From NCBI GenBank assembly GCA_003445035.1, contig DLVV01000039.1:3508-21998 (forward strand): DNA of 18,491 nt, read 5' to 3'. The notes beneath the pieces were generated by a model. It was not told the DNA's origin. It worked only from the letters and a program-made list of their open reading frames with translations, and did no database searches. How positions within the stretch are numbered: position 1 is the stretch's first letter; the number at the start of each line of letters is the position of its first letter. Shown piece after piece: positions 1 to 8,031 of this stretch. The stretch comes from Planctomycetaceae bacterium. GTDB lineage: Bacteria; Planctomycetota; Planctomycetia; Planctomycetales; Planctomycetaceae. The position numbers and the translations under genes were made by a program.

Positions 1-42
1 AAGGCTGCGAAGCCCAAGGTGATCAAGACACGGGGCGTCTAG
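1..42 (+). CDS. C-terminal end of an unidentified gene (partial)
   Basis: Reading from base 1, frame 1 is open for 13 codons (KAAKPKVIKTRGV) and stops at TAG, positions 40-42. The Lys/Ala/Pro-rich basic tail is the sort seen at the ends of bacterial proteins. It would run convergently toward the DUF1501 gene, leaving 40 nt between the two stops. Thirteen codons cannot identify a family, and the open frame may be chance. No terminator hairpin is visible in the gap. Confidence 0.35.
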   Translation, partial: KAAKPKVIKTRGV

Positions 43-82
43 CCCGGAGCGGCGAGATGGCACCGGCCTCTGGCGTGGCGTC

Positions 83-1528
83 TCAGGCCAGGATCTCCTT
101 GACCAGGTTGCCGTGCACATCTGTCAGGCGGTGTCGACGACCCTGGTATTTGAAAGTCAATCGCTGGTGGTCGATCCCCAGGCAGTGCAGCAGCGTGGCG
201 TTCAGGTCATGCACGTGGACGGGATTTTCCAGGATGTTGTACGAATAGTCGTCGGTGGTGCCGTGGGTCATTCCGGGTTTGATGCCGGCACCGGCAACCC
301 AGATTGAGAAGCATCGCGGGTGGTGATCTCGACCATAATCGGTCTTGGTCAGTCGGCCCTGGCAGTAGACTGTGCGGCCGAATTCTCCGCCCCAGACGAC
401 CAGGGTGTCTTTGAGCAAGCCGCGTTGGGCAAGGTCCAGCACCAGCGCGGCGCTGGCCTGGTCGGTGGAAGCACATTGTTCGGCGATTTTCTTGGGCAGC
501 GTTGCGTGCTGGTCCCACCCCCGATGGAACAACTGGACAAACCGGACACCGCGTTCACACAGTCGCCTCGCCAGCAGGCAGTTGGAGGCAAAGGTGCCGG
601 GCTTGCGGGAATCGTCCCCGTAGAGCTTGAAAATGTGGTCGGGTTCCTTGGAGGTGTCGGTGAGTTCCGGGACGGACGTCTGCATGCGGAAGGCCAGTTC
701 GTACTGTGCCATCCGGGTGCTGATTTCAGGGTCGCCCTGCTGTTTGAGTTTGAGGTCGTTGAGGCGAGACAGGTCGTCCAGGAATCGGCGGCGAACTTTG
801 GAGTCGAGGCCGGCAGGGTTGGAAAGGAACAGGACGGGGTCGCCGATTGAACGGAACTTGACGCCCTGGAATTTGGTGGGGAGGAAGCCACTACCCCAGA
901 GCCGGTCGTAAAGAGGTTGGCCTCCAGCTCCCGAGACCATCGCCACAAAAGCCGGCAGGTCCCGGTTGAGGCTGCCCAGGCCATAAGAGAGCCATGAGCC
1001 GAAGCTGGGGCGGCCGGCCAACTGGGCTCCGGTCTGGATGAAGGTGATTGCCGGGTCGTGGTTGATGGCCTCGGTGTGCAACGTCTTGAGGATGCTGATG
1101 CGATCAGCGATCTGTGCCGTTTGCGGAAGCAGCTCGCTGAGCCACTGCCCGCTCTCGCCATGTTGGGCGAAAGAGAAGGTGGACGGTGCGACGGGAAAAC
1201 GTTCCTGCTTGGAGGTCATCCCGGTCAGCCGCTGGCCCTTGCGGATGGAGTCGGGTAGGTCGGCGGCATGGTGTTTGGCGAGCTGGGGCTTGTAATCAAA
1301 GAGGTCGAGTTGCGATGGGGCGCCGGATTGGAAGAGGTAGATGACTCTTTTGGCTTTGCCCGCAAAATGGGGGAGACCGCCAAGACCCGGCTCGGAAGCC
1401 GGCTGTTCGGCCAGGCCGTCTTCGGAGAGCAGGGTCGACACGGCTGCCAGTCCGGCGGCCGACCGTCCGAGGAAGGCTCGTCGTTGAATGGCGAGGTGGT
1501 CGTCGAGTGGTTGCGGTGCGTGAAACAC
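83..1528 (-). CDS. DUF1501 domain protein with Tat signal
   Basis: This 481-aa protein belongs to the DUF1501 family, abundant in planctomycetes and usually encoded next to PSD1 (DUF1549/DUF1553) proteins. Its biochemical role is not established; the fold is related to the alkaline phosphatase/sulfatase superfamily. A twin-arginine signal is visible (RRAFLG at residues 16-21, then an Ala/Leu-rich stretch), which implies export in folded form. Family landmarks are [14 protein letters not shown] near residues 68-81, NHDPA with QTG at about 156-167, [14 protein letters not shown] at 172-185, WGGEFGRT at 379-386 and GRDHHP at 399-404. The start is GTG at 1526-1528, because no in-frame ATG lies between the upstream in-frame stop and the Tat motif. 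It begins 15 nt after the PSD1 stop, so the two genes are almost certainly cotranscribed. Length is typical for the family. Confidence 0.9.
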   Translation of the reverse strand: MFHAPQPLDDHLAIQRRAFLGRSAAGLAAVSTLLSEDGLAEQPASEPGLGGLPHFAGKAKRVIYLFQSGAPSQLDLFDYKPQLAKHHAADLPDSIRKGQRLTGMTSKQERFPVAPSTFSFAQHGESGQWLSELLPQTAQIADRISILKTLHTEAINHDPAITFIQTGAQLAGRPSFGSWLSYGLGSLNRDLPAFVAMVSGAGGQPLYDRLWGSGFLPTKFQGVKFRSIGDPVLFLSNPAGLDSKVRRRFLDDLSRLNDLKLKQQGDPEISTRMAQYELAFRMQTSVPELTDTSKEPDHIFKLYGDDSRKPGTFASNCLLARRLCERGVRFVQLFHRGWDQHATLPKKIAEQCASTDQASAALVLDLAQRGLLKDTLVVWGGEFGRTVYCQGRLTKTDYGRDHHPRCFSIWVAGAGIKPGMTHGTTDDYSYNILENPVHVHDLNATLLHCLGIDHQRLTFKYQGRRHRLTDVHGNLVKEILA

Positions 1529-1543
1529 TGTGGTGTCCGTCGG

Positions 1544-4500
1544 TTACTCGCGGCTGATGGATTCGTCGAGATTCAACAACAGGCTGGACAGGGCGGTCCA
1601 GGCGGCGACCTCGAGTGTGTCGAGTTGCTCTTGGCGTGGTGCGTCTCCGATGGAGGCCAGCTCGGCAGCAGCCTTGGGGGCCTTGGAGAACGCGTCGCGC
1701 TGGTGCTTGAGGTTGGCCAGCAGGATGGTCGCCTCAGCAACGGTGGGCAAACGGGATATGGTCAGCAGGAACGCCTGTTCCAAACGCTCGGAGTCGTTTT
1801 GTTGCGGGCCGCTCAGAACCCGTTCGGCCAGCGAGCGGGCGGATTCGGTGAACGTGACGTCATTCATCAATGTCAGGGCCTGCAGCGGGGTGTTGGTCCG
1901 GGAGGGCCGGACGATGCAGGCTTCGCGTGTGCTGGCGTCGAAGGCCAGCATGGTCGGGTTAGTGACGGTCCGCTTGGCGTAGGTGTAAAGACTGCGGCGG
2001 TGCAGATCGCCTCCGGTGGACTGGTTGTAGTCGGTGGTGGAGGCGATTTCTTTCCAGAGACCTGCGGGTTGATAGGGGCGAACGGAGGGCCCTCCGATAC
2101 GTTCGTTGAGGAGCCCGGAGGAATACAGTGCCTGGTCGCGAATGACTTCGGCGGAGAGACGGTATCGGGGTGCCCTGGCCAGCAATCGATTTTCGGGGTC
2201 GCGGGCCAGCAGTGCCGGGGTTGACCTGGAGGTCTGGCGGTAAGTGCTGCTGGTGACAATCGTGCGGATCAGGGCTTTGCTGTCCCAGTTGGTGCGATGA
2301 AACTCGGTGGCCATCCAGTCGAGAAGTTCCGGATGGGAAGGTTGTTCGCCCTGCGAGCCGAAATCCTCGGCGGTCCGTACGAGCCCGGCTCCGAAGATCC
2401 GCTGCCAGAATCGGTTGGTGATCACTCGGGACGTCAGCGGGTTCTGCTTGCTGACCAGCCAACGCGCCAGCCCCAGTCGGTTTGGCGGGCTGTCCTTGGG
2501 CAGCGAGGGCAGGGCCTGCGGAGTGCCAGTCATTACCGGTTCTCCGGGGCGATCGTACTGTCCGCGAATGAGCACCTGTGTCTTGCGGGGCTGAGCCAGT
2601 TCCTTCATCACCATCACAGTGGGGACGGTGGCCAGGAACGACCGGGTCTGACGCTGGAGGTTCGGCAGTCGGTTGGCGGCGTTGCGGTGAACCTGAGAGG
2701 CATGCTTGGCGACGTAATAGGCTCGCAGTTTGGCGAATTGACCGGGTGTTCTCTTGGGGGCGGGGATCTTGATCAACTGGGGGATTCTCTGCGGGGTGGC
2801 CAGGATCGAAATCTCGGTGGCCGACAGGTCTCGCGTGTAGATGCGGACGTCGTCGATCAGCCCGGAGAAATGGCCGGCGGAACCGCCACCGGCACCCAGG
2901 CGTAGCGGCTCGTCAGCGTTGTAGGTCTGGTTGATGAAGTCCAGATCGACGGTCAGGGGGACAGGCTTGCCGTCCAGGTACAGGGTGATGCCTTTTGCGA
3001 CACGACTTCCGTCGTATGTGACTGCCAGGTGGTACCACCGATCGGCGACGATTGGCTGGGCCGAGCGAACGCGGATCGAATCGTCCAGCCAACGGGCGAC
3101 GAGGTTGATTCGGATGTGGCCACCGTCAAGGTCGACGTAGTAACCCTTGCCTCGCGGTTCGTCGGTCATTTTGGAGATCAACGTGCCGGTTTTCACCTGG
3201 TCGGCTCGTAGCCACGTTGAAAGAGTCATGCGGTCGCGGTAAAGGAACTTGGCGACGGACTTGTCAGTGGCCAGGTGGGACCCTTTGGCCAGGCGGGCCG
3301 CGCGTCCAACCTGGCCGACGGCATAATCCGCCTCGGCGGGCAGCGGCTGCACCGGTTGTTTGGGGTCGGCCGTGTTGGTCAGGGTGCCATTGAGTGGGAA
3401 ATGCGCCAGGAGACCGTCGGTGACCGACCAGTCTGTTTCGGACGGAAGTTTTGTTGCGTCGGAGGATTCCCATTTGCTCTGGGCGGCTGCCAGTAGCGGT
3501 TGCAGTTTCAACAGGGTCCGGCGGGCATCAGCGAGGGCGGTTGCCAACGCCTGCTGCTGCTGTTGTTGCACCGAGGTGGGCGCCTTGATGTAGGGGGGCG
3601 AGTTGCCCTCCTTGATGGCACGGCCGTGTTCGGGAATGTTGTTGAAATAGGCGAAGACCCGGTAGAACTCCTTCTGTGAAATCGGGTCGTACTTATGTTC
3701 GTGGCAGCGAGCACATTTCAACGTCAGTCCGAGCCAGACGGTGGCGGTGGTGTCGACCCGGTCGACGACGTACTCGACCTGGTACTCTTCGGGAATCACC
3801 CCGCCTTCACTGTTGCCACGGTGATTGCGGTTGAAGCCGGTGGCGATCAACTGGCTGAGCGTTGGGTTGGGCAGGAGGTCTCCGGCGAGTTGTTCGATGG
3901 TGAAGCGGTCGAATGGCATGTTGCCGTTGATTGCTCCGAGGACCCAGTCTCGCCATCGCCACATCGAGCGGGGTCCGTCGTTCTGGTATCCGCTGGTGTC
4001 GGCGTAACGTGCGGCATCGAGCCAGTCGACGGCGAGATGTTCGCCGGCACGTGGGGAGGCGAGCAGCCGGTCGACTTCTCGTTCGTGGGCTCCCGGCCGC
4101 GTGTCTGACAGGTGGGCCAGGATTCGACTTGGGGTGGGGGGCAGGCCGGTCAGGTCCAGGTGGAGCCGTCGCAACAACGTGGTGCGGTCGGCGTCAGGGG
4201 ATGGCACCAGTCCGGCCTTGTCGAGCCGTGACAGGATGAAGCGGTCGATCGCGTTTCGTGGCCAGTCCGGGCGGCTGACGCTGGGCAGGGCCGGGCGAAC
4301 TGGTGGTATGAATGACCAGTGGGGTTGCCAGCGGGCTCCCTGGACAATCCATTTCTCGATCAACCGGGTTTGCCGCTGGGTGATTGACAGGCCCGAGTCG
4401 GATGGAGGCATCCTCTCGTCGGCGTCCTTGGAACTGATCCGTTGGTAGATGCCGCTGGCGGACGGCTTGCCGGGAACGAGCACGTGGTGATCGTCCCGCT

Positions 4501-4717
4501 TGGCGAACAGGCCGGCGCGGGTGTCGAACCGCATCTTGGCCTGTCGCTTGGTTTTGTCGGGTCCGTGGCAGTGGTAGCAGAGGTTGGAGAGGATCGGACG
4601 GATGTCGCGGTTGAAATTGATCGTCTCGGGGAGCGGAGGTTCGGCGGCCGTGAGGGTCGGGCCAAATGAGGCCAAAACCAACGAAAGCGTCCGGACGGAA
4701 AGACGGTGGCGTCTCAT
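1544..4717 (-). CDS. PSD1 / cytochrome-c-like DUF1549-LamG-DUF1553 protein
   Basis: This 1057-aa secreted planctomycete protein has the usual PSD1 order. A signal peptide spans residues 1-25 (MRRHRLSVRTLSLVLASFG...TAAE). A PSCyt1 domain carries heme-binding CYHCH at 47-51. DUF1549 covers about 155-360 and has a second CxxCH, CARCH, at 335-339. A LamG/concanavalin-like domain covers about 434-632, and DUF1553 about 750-1010 (TNRFWQRIFGAGLV; RREACIVRPSRTNTPLQALTLMN-type end). Family function is unproven; c-type heme and polysaccharide-linked roles have been suggested. The frame stays open to 4867, but ATG 4717 is the better start. It immediately precedes the signal peptide, has AGGA 8 nt upstream, and the longer frame would add 50 residues unlike a leader. 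A run of six glutamines lies at 384-389. It is the first gene of a two-gene unit with DUF1501 and is divergent from lexA. Confidence 0.9.
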   Translation of the reverse strand: MRRHRLSVRTLSLVLASFGPTLTAAEPPLPETINFNRDIRPILSNLCYHCHGPDKTKRQAKMRFDTRAGLFAKRDDHHVLVPGKPSASGIYQRISSKDADERMPPSDSGLSITQRQTRLIEKWIVQGARWQPHWSFIPPVRPALPSVSRPDWPRNAIDRFILSRLDKAGLVPSPDADRTTLLRRLHLDLTGLPPTPSRILAHLSDTRPGAHEREVDRLLASPRAGEHLAVDWLDAARYADTSGYQNDGPRSMWRWRDWVLGAINGNMPFDRFTIEQLAGDLLPNPTLSQLIATGFNRNHRGNSEGGVIPEEYQVEYVVDRVDTTATVWLGLTLKCARCHEHKYDPISQKEFYRVFAYFNNIPEHGRAIKEGNSPPYIKAPTSVQQQQQQALATALADARRTLLKLQPLLAAAQSKWESSDATKLPSETDWSVTDGLLAHFPLNGTLTNTADPKQPVQPLPAEADYAVGQVGRAARLAKGSHLATDKSVAKFLYRDRMTLSTWLRADQVKTGTLISKMTDEPRGKGYYVDLDGGHIRINLVARWLDDSIRVRSAQPIVADRWYHLAVTYDGSRVAKGITLYLDGKPVPLTVDLDFINQTYNADEPLRLGAGGGSAGHFSGLIDDVRIYTRDLSATEISILATPQRIPQLIKIPAPKRTPGQFAKLRAYYVAKHASQVHRNAANRLPNLQRQTRSFLATVPTVMVMKELAQPRKTQVLIRGQYDRPGEPVMTGTPQALPSLPKDSPPNRLGLARWLVSKQNPLTSRVITNRFWQRIFGAGLVRTAEDFGSQGEQPSHPELLDWMATEFHRTNWDSKALIRTIVTSSTYRQTSRSTPALLARDPENRLLARAPRYRLSAEVIRDQALYSSGLLNERIGGPSVRPYQPAGLWKEIASTTDYNQSTGGDLHRRSLYTYAKRTVTNPTMLAFDASTREACIVRPSRTNTPLQALTLMNDVTFTESARSLAERVLSGPQQNDSERLEQAFLLTISRLPTVAEATILLANLKHQRDAFSKAPKAAAELASIGDAPRQEQLDTLEVAAWTALSSLLLNLDESISRE

Positions 4718-4776
4718 CCCGTTGGTCCTGGAAGGCGAATCGGTGAGCGGATGGCGCCGCGAGGCACGGTGTGGAC

Positions 4777-4785
4777 ACGATAGCA
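4777..4785 (-). promoter_or_regulatory. Possible extended -10 for the PSD1-DUF1501 unit
   Basis: Read on the minus strand, this is TGCTATCGT: a TG-N extension followed by TATCGT (4/6 to TATAAT), about 60 nt upstream of the ATG at 4717. No good -35 lies 17 nt further upstream, so the call rests on the extended -10 only. Confidence 0.25.
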
Positions 4786-4849
4786 GATCGGCCGTCGGAG
4801 ATGCGACAGAGGCCGGGTTGCCCGGAAGCACATGTCCGCAAAATGTGCA

Positions 4850-4878
4850 TTGAAAACGAACGTACACTCATGTATACA
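4850..4878 (+). promoter_or_regulatory. Sigma70-type promoter of lexA-imuA-imuB-dnaE2
   Basis: TTGAAA at 4850-4855 (5/6 to the -35 consensus) is followed by a 17-nt spacer and TATACA at 4873-4878 (4/6 to the -10). A shifted alternative -10, TACAAT at 4875-4880, would give a 19-nt spacer. Transcription would begin near 4885, about 45 nt upstream of the lexA ATG at 4931. The -10 lies inside the inverted repeat at 4871-4888, which fits repression by steric block. Confidence 0.6.
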
Positions 4879-4888
4879 ATCGTTTACA
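4871..4888 (+). promoter_or_regulatory. Candidate LexA operator (SOS box)
   Basis: TGTATAC-AATC-GTTTACA is an 18-bp inverted repeat with 7-nt arms matching at 6 of 7 positions. It covers the -10 of the lexA promoter, 43 nt upstream of the lexA start. The inner AC-N4-GT spacing is the same as in known Gram-positive (GAAC-N4-GTTC) and cyanobacterial (GTAC-N4-GTWC) LexA boxes, but the outer bases differ from both and from the E. coli CTGT-N8-ACAG box. A second, shorter dyad (TACA-CTCA-TGTA, 4863-4874) shares the TGTA of the left arm. Assigning it to LexA is inference from its position and geometry. Confidence 0.6.
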
Positions 4889-4930
4889 GTCGATCCAACA
4901 ACATCCACATGTCACGACAGGGGAAGCGAC

Positions 4931-5626
4931 ATGAATGCACAAGTTGGGAAGTCATCACGGCAGAGGGGCGGCGAGTCGGATGGTTCGGAGAATTCAAACG
5001 GTCTCGAACCTCCGTTGCGGCCTCTTTCGGATCGCCAGAATCAGATCTTGGAGTTCATCCGGAGCGAGTTGAAGACTCGTGGATACGCTCCTTCCGTCCG
5101 TGACATCGTTCGCCACGTTGGGGACCGGTCACCGACGAGCGTTCATCGGCATCTGAAGACGTTGGAGCGACACGAATTGATTGTGCGAGACCCCGGAAAA
5201 AGTCGATCGATTCGCCTGTTAGGTGAAGAGTCGTCACAGGCTGGCCAGGGAAACCGCGTGGGATTGCTACTGGCGGGGGTGATTGCCGCGGGGAGTCCCA
5301 TCGAGGCGATCGAGCAGGATGAGCGGATTGATTTCGATGCGTTGTTCAACCGCGACGGCCACTTCGTGTTGCGGGTGAAAGGCGATTCGATGATCGAGGA
5401 TCACATCGATGATGGGGATCTCGTGGTGGTTCGCCAGACGGACCGGTGCCGAGAGGGGGACACCGTGGTGGCGTTGCTGGACGGCCAGGCGGCGACGTTG
5501 AAGCGATTTTATCGCGAAGAGGACCGGATCCGGCTGCAGCCGGCCAATGCTGACCTGGATCCGATCTACGCCCGGGATGTGAAGATTCTGGGCGTGGTGG
5601 TGGGCGTGGTTCGCCGGGTCCCGTAG
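4931..5626 (+). CDS. lexA: LexA repressor (SOS regulator, self-cleaving)
   Basis: This 231-aa LexA is the transcriptional repressor of the SOS response; RecA filaments trigger its self-cleavage. The N-terminal winged helix-turn-helix covers about residues 32-96, with GYAPSVRDI and recognition region SPTSVHRHLKTL, closest in style to Bacillus-type LexA. The cleavage site is Ala120-Gly121 (VIAAGSP). The catalytic dyad is Ser153 (GDSM) and Lys191 (ATLKRF). The open frame reaches back to 4832, but ATG 4931 is preferred: AGGGGA lies about 7 nt upstream, and 4832 would lie upstream of the promoter. The first 30 residues are a polar Ser/Gly/Asn-rich extension, longer than in E. coli LexA. As first gene of the imuA-imuB-dnaE2 cassette, this is the arrangement described for lexA2-type loci. 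Autoregulation through the operator at 4871-4888 is likely. Confidence 0.95.
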   Translation: MNAQVGKSSRQRGGESDGSENSNGLEPPLRPLSDRQNQILEFIRSELKTRGYAPSVRDIVRHVGDRSPTSVHRHLKTLERHELIVRDPGKSRSIRLLGEESSQAGQGNRVGLLLAGVIAAGSPIEAIEQDERIDFDALFNRDGHFVLRVKGDSMIEDHIDDGDLVVVRQTDRCREGDTVVALLDGQAATLKRFYREEDRIRLQPANADLDPIYARDVKILGVVVGVVRRVP

Positions 5627-5687
5627 CGCACTTGTCTCTTCGGGCTGCCCGGTCCCTCAATGTGTGATTCCCTGGTTGTTGGTGCTC

Positions 5688-6464
5688 ATGTCGTCGCGGC
5701 TGGAACAGATTGGTTCCCTTACCCGTCGTCTACGACGGATGGAGCAGTCACGTCGGCCACCGGGGCTGGAGAGAGAGGTGGCGGGGACGGGGCATGAGGC
5801 CCTGGACCGTCTGTTGCCGGGCAGGGGGCTGAGGCGGGGGAGGTTGTTTGAATGGATCAATGCCCGGGGACCAGGGACGGGGGCAGCGACACTGGCGTTG
5901 TTGGCGGCCAGGGAGCTGATGCAGGACGCGGAAAACCGGGTGGTGGGAACACTTGTGGTCATCGACCGGGATGGTGGTTTTTATGCGGCAGCCGTAGAGG
6001 AGTTGGGGCTGCCGCCTCAGGAGTTGTTGCTGGTGCATCCGAAGTCGGAAGCCGAATGGCTGTGGGCGGTCGAGCAGGCGTTGCGGAGCCCGGCCGTCGA
6101 CGTGACGTTGACATGGGCCGACCGGATTGAGGACCGGGCGTTTCGTCGATGGCAGTTGGCTGCTGAAGCGGGCGGTGGGGTGGGCATGCTGGTGAGGTCG
6201 GCCGGGGCGTTGGAGGGGGCGTCGTGGGCATCGGTGAGCCTGTTGGTGCGGAGCGGGGGTTGCGATGACACCAGGGAACGCGAGGAGGGCTTCGCCAGGC
6301 GGATGGGGCGACGCTGGGGGGTCAGCGTTTTGCGGAACCGGGCAGGGGGAGCTGAAGACGACGGGTCTGAATGGTTGTTGGAGTGGGACGATGAGACGGG
6401 TGGCTTGCATCTACTTTCCCGACTGGGGTGTACAGCATCGGTTGGTGTGCAGGTCACCGGGTGA
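5688..6464 (+). CDS. imuA: ImuA, RecA-like mutasome accessory protein
   Basis: This is a 258-aa ImuA-family protein (RecA/SulA-like fold), the accessory factor of the ImuA-ImuB-DnaE2 translesion synthesis complex. Evidence is its place between lexA and imuB, plus family segments: HEALDRLLPGRGLRRGRLFEW (about residues 36-56, trimmed core GRLFEW), LVVIDRDGGFYA at about 89-100, LLLVHP at 113-118, WAVEQALRSP at 126-135 and RRWQLAAEAGGGVGMLVR at 143-160. The nucleotide-binding loop position reads GPGTGAAT (61-68) where RecA has GPESSGKT, so the Walker A lysine and preceding glycine are both alanine. ATP hydrolysis is therefore doubtful. An in-frame GTG at 5664 is possible, but ATG 5688 starts with a typical MSSRLEQ leader. 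Neither start has a strong ribosome site. The gap from lexA is 61 nt, and the 3' end overlaps imuB by 74 nt. Confidence 0.85.
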   Translation: MSSRLEQIGSLTRRLRRMEQSRRPPGLEREVAGTGHEALDRLLPGRGLRRGRLFEWINARGPGTGAATLALLAARELMQDAENRVVGTLVVIDRDGGFYAAAVEELGLPPQELLLVHPKSEAEWLWAVEQALRSPAVDVTLTWADRIEDRAFRRWQLAAEAGGGVGMLVRSAGALEGASWASVSLLVRSGGCDDTREREEGFARRMGRRWGVSVLRNRAGGAEDDGSEWLLEWDDETGGLHLLSRLGCTASVGVQVTG

Positions 6465-8031
6465 CCACCGTCGATTGGTAGTGATCTCGAGGGATGGTGC
6501 CCGTGGTGATCGCGTACAGGCCTGTTGTGACGGAGCGTCGGCCGGTGGGGTGCGTCCGGGAATGCCGCTGGCGGAGGCGAGGGCGGTGCTGTCGCCTCCA
6601 GTGGGAGAAGAGTCCGGCGGACTGGAGGTGATCGAGGCGAACCCCGGCCGTGATCGCGAGATGCTGGCCAGGCAGTGTGGATGGGCCTGGCGATTCACCC
6701 CCCGGGTGGCCCTGCCCCCTCCGGAGGGACAGGACAACCCGGCGAATTCGGATCCGCGGACTCGCCCGGAATCGCTGTTGGCCAATATCACCGGGTGCGG
6801 CCATCTCTTCGGAGGCGATCACGGGTTGGCTGTGGCGATGCAGGAGGACTGGCTGGGGCGAGGGTACCGGGTGCGAGTTGCGGTGGCCGGTTCCCCCGGC
6901 ACAGCCTGGGCTATTGCGCACGCGGCTCATTGGACCGGGCAGCCGGCCGTCCCCCTGGTGGTGACACCGGGGCGAGACGAACAGTGGGTACAGCGACTGC
7001 CGATTGAAGCGTTGGCGCTCGAAGCCGGCGTGGTGAGAGCGTTGCGAGAACTGGGTGTGAATCGTGCCGGCCGGTTGCTCGAGTTGCCCGCCCCGGAAGT
7101 CAAGCGGCGGTTTGGTGACGAGACTCTGTGGAGGATTGACAGGGCAATTGGCCGGGTCGACGAGCCCCTGGACTGCCTGCCGATGCCAGATCCGGTTGTG
7201 GCACGCCGGGTTTTTGAGCAGCCGGTCAGTCGGGGGGATTGGCTGGAGCAGGTGTTGCAGGAATTGGTGGTGGAGGTGTCCGAAGGGCTGAGGAGGCGGG
7301 GGCGTGTGGCGTGGAGACTGGTGTGCCGGGTGTGCCACGAGGTCGGCCAGGAAAGCCGCGGACAACCCGGCCGGATGGAATGGGCGACGGGGTTGGTCGA
7401 GCCCGGCTGGAAGGCGGATCGTTTGTGGGGATTAGTGCGACTGGGGATGGAGCGGCACCGTTGGCCCCGACAAGTGACTCGACTGGAGGTCGAGGCCGAG
7501 GGGGTGGTGGTGCCGGAGCGTTCGCAGGAGACGCTGTTCGACGTGGACGCCGAGGCGGCCTGCCAGCGAATGACGCGAGGCCTGGCAAACCTGGTCGAAC
7601 GATTGGTGAGCCGGCTGGGAAGACACGCCGTGACACGGCCGGTGTTGTGTGATGACGTGATTCCCGAATCGGCGGTGGAATTGCGGTCGGCGGCGGGGCC
7701 CGGCTTGGGAGAATCGCCGCATCGTTCGGCTTCGACGACAAGCGGTGGTGGCATGAAGCCAGCCAGGCGGCCGTTGCGGTTAATCGACGGGCCACGTGCG
7801 ATCGAGGTGATGGTGGCGGCTCCCCAGGGGCCTCCTGTTCGCTTCGAGTGGGAAGGGCGAGCCCACCGCGTATTGCAGCACTGGGGGCCCGAGCGGATTG
7901 AAACCGGTTGGTGGACGGATCGGCAGGTCGCCAGGGACTACTACCGTGTCGAGATCGACACGGGCGAATGGTACTGGGTGTTCCGTCGACTCGGTGAGGA
8001 GGACTGGTTCGTGCACGGGGTTTTCGAGTGA
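6391..8031 (+). CDS. imuB: ImuB, catalytically inactive Y-family polymerase homologue
   Basis: This 546-aa ImuB is the hub of the mutasome: it binds the beta clamp, ImuA and DnaE2. The N-terminus RRVACIYFPDWGVQHR (2-17) aligns with the first catalytic motif of Y-family polymerases but has FPDW where active enzymes have a metal-binding Asp. The second motif reads LLANITGCGHLFGG (129-142) in place of the SxDE motif, which is the normal ImuB state. A clamp-binding motif of type QxxLF is visible as QETLFD (379-384). The family C-terminus is present (RPLRLIDGP at about 460-468, YYRVE at 517-521, WFVHGVFE at the end). ATG 6391 is chosen because GGAG lies about 8 nt upstream and the family N-terminus begins there; the frame is open to 6265. 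It overlaps imuA by 74 nt and shares its last base with the dnaE2 start. Confidence 0.93.
   Translation: MRRVACIYFPDWGVQHRLVCRSPGDHRRLVVISRDGARGDRVQACCDGASAGGVRPGMPLAEARAVLSPPVGEESGGLEVIEANPGRDREMLARQCGWAWRFTPRVALPPPEGQDNPANSDPRTRPESLLANITGCGHLFGGDHGLAVAMQEDWLGRGYRVRVAVAGSPGTAWAIAHAAHWTGQPAVPLVVTPGRDEQWVQRLPIEALALEAGVVRALRELGVNRAGRLLELPAPEVKRRFGDETLWRIDRAIGRVDEPLDCLPMPDPVVARRVFEQPVSRGDWLEQVLQELVVEVSEGLRRRGRVAWRLVCRVCHEVGQESRGQPGRMEWATGLVEPGWKADRLWGLVRLGMERHRWPRQVTRLEVEAEGVVVPERSQETLFDVDAEAACQRMTRGLANLVERLVSRLGRHAVTRPVLCDDVIPESAVELRSAAGPGLGESPHRSASTTSGGGMKPARRPLRLIDGPRAIEVMVAAPQGPPVRFEWEGRAHRVLQHWGPERIETGWWTDRQVARDYYRVEIDTGEWYWVFRRLGEEDWFVHGVFE

Noticed and set aside
4856..4870. GAAC near 4858 as half of a Bacillus-type SOS box
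   Set aside because: GAAC is followed at N4 spacing by ACTC, not GTTC, so the dyad is absent.
4832..4930. Upstream start for LexA giving 264 residues
   Set aside because: It lies upstream of the -35, and the added residues are Cys/His/Thr-rich and unlike LexA. ATG 4931 has a good ribosome site.
6265..6390. Upstream start for ImuB giving 588 residues
   Set aside because: It would overlap imuA by 200 nt and add a Gly-rich stretch unlike the family. ATG 6391 has GGAG at the right distance.
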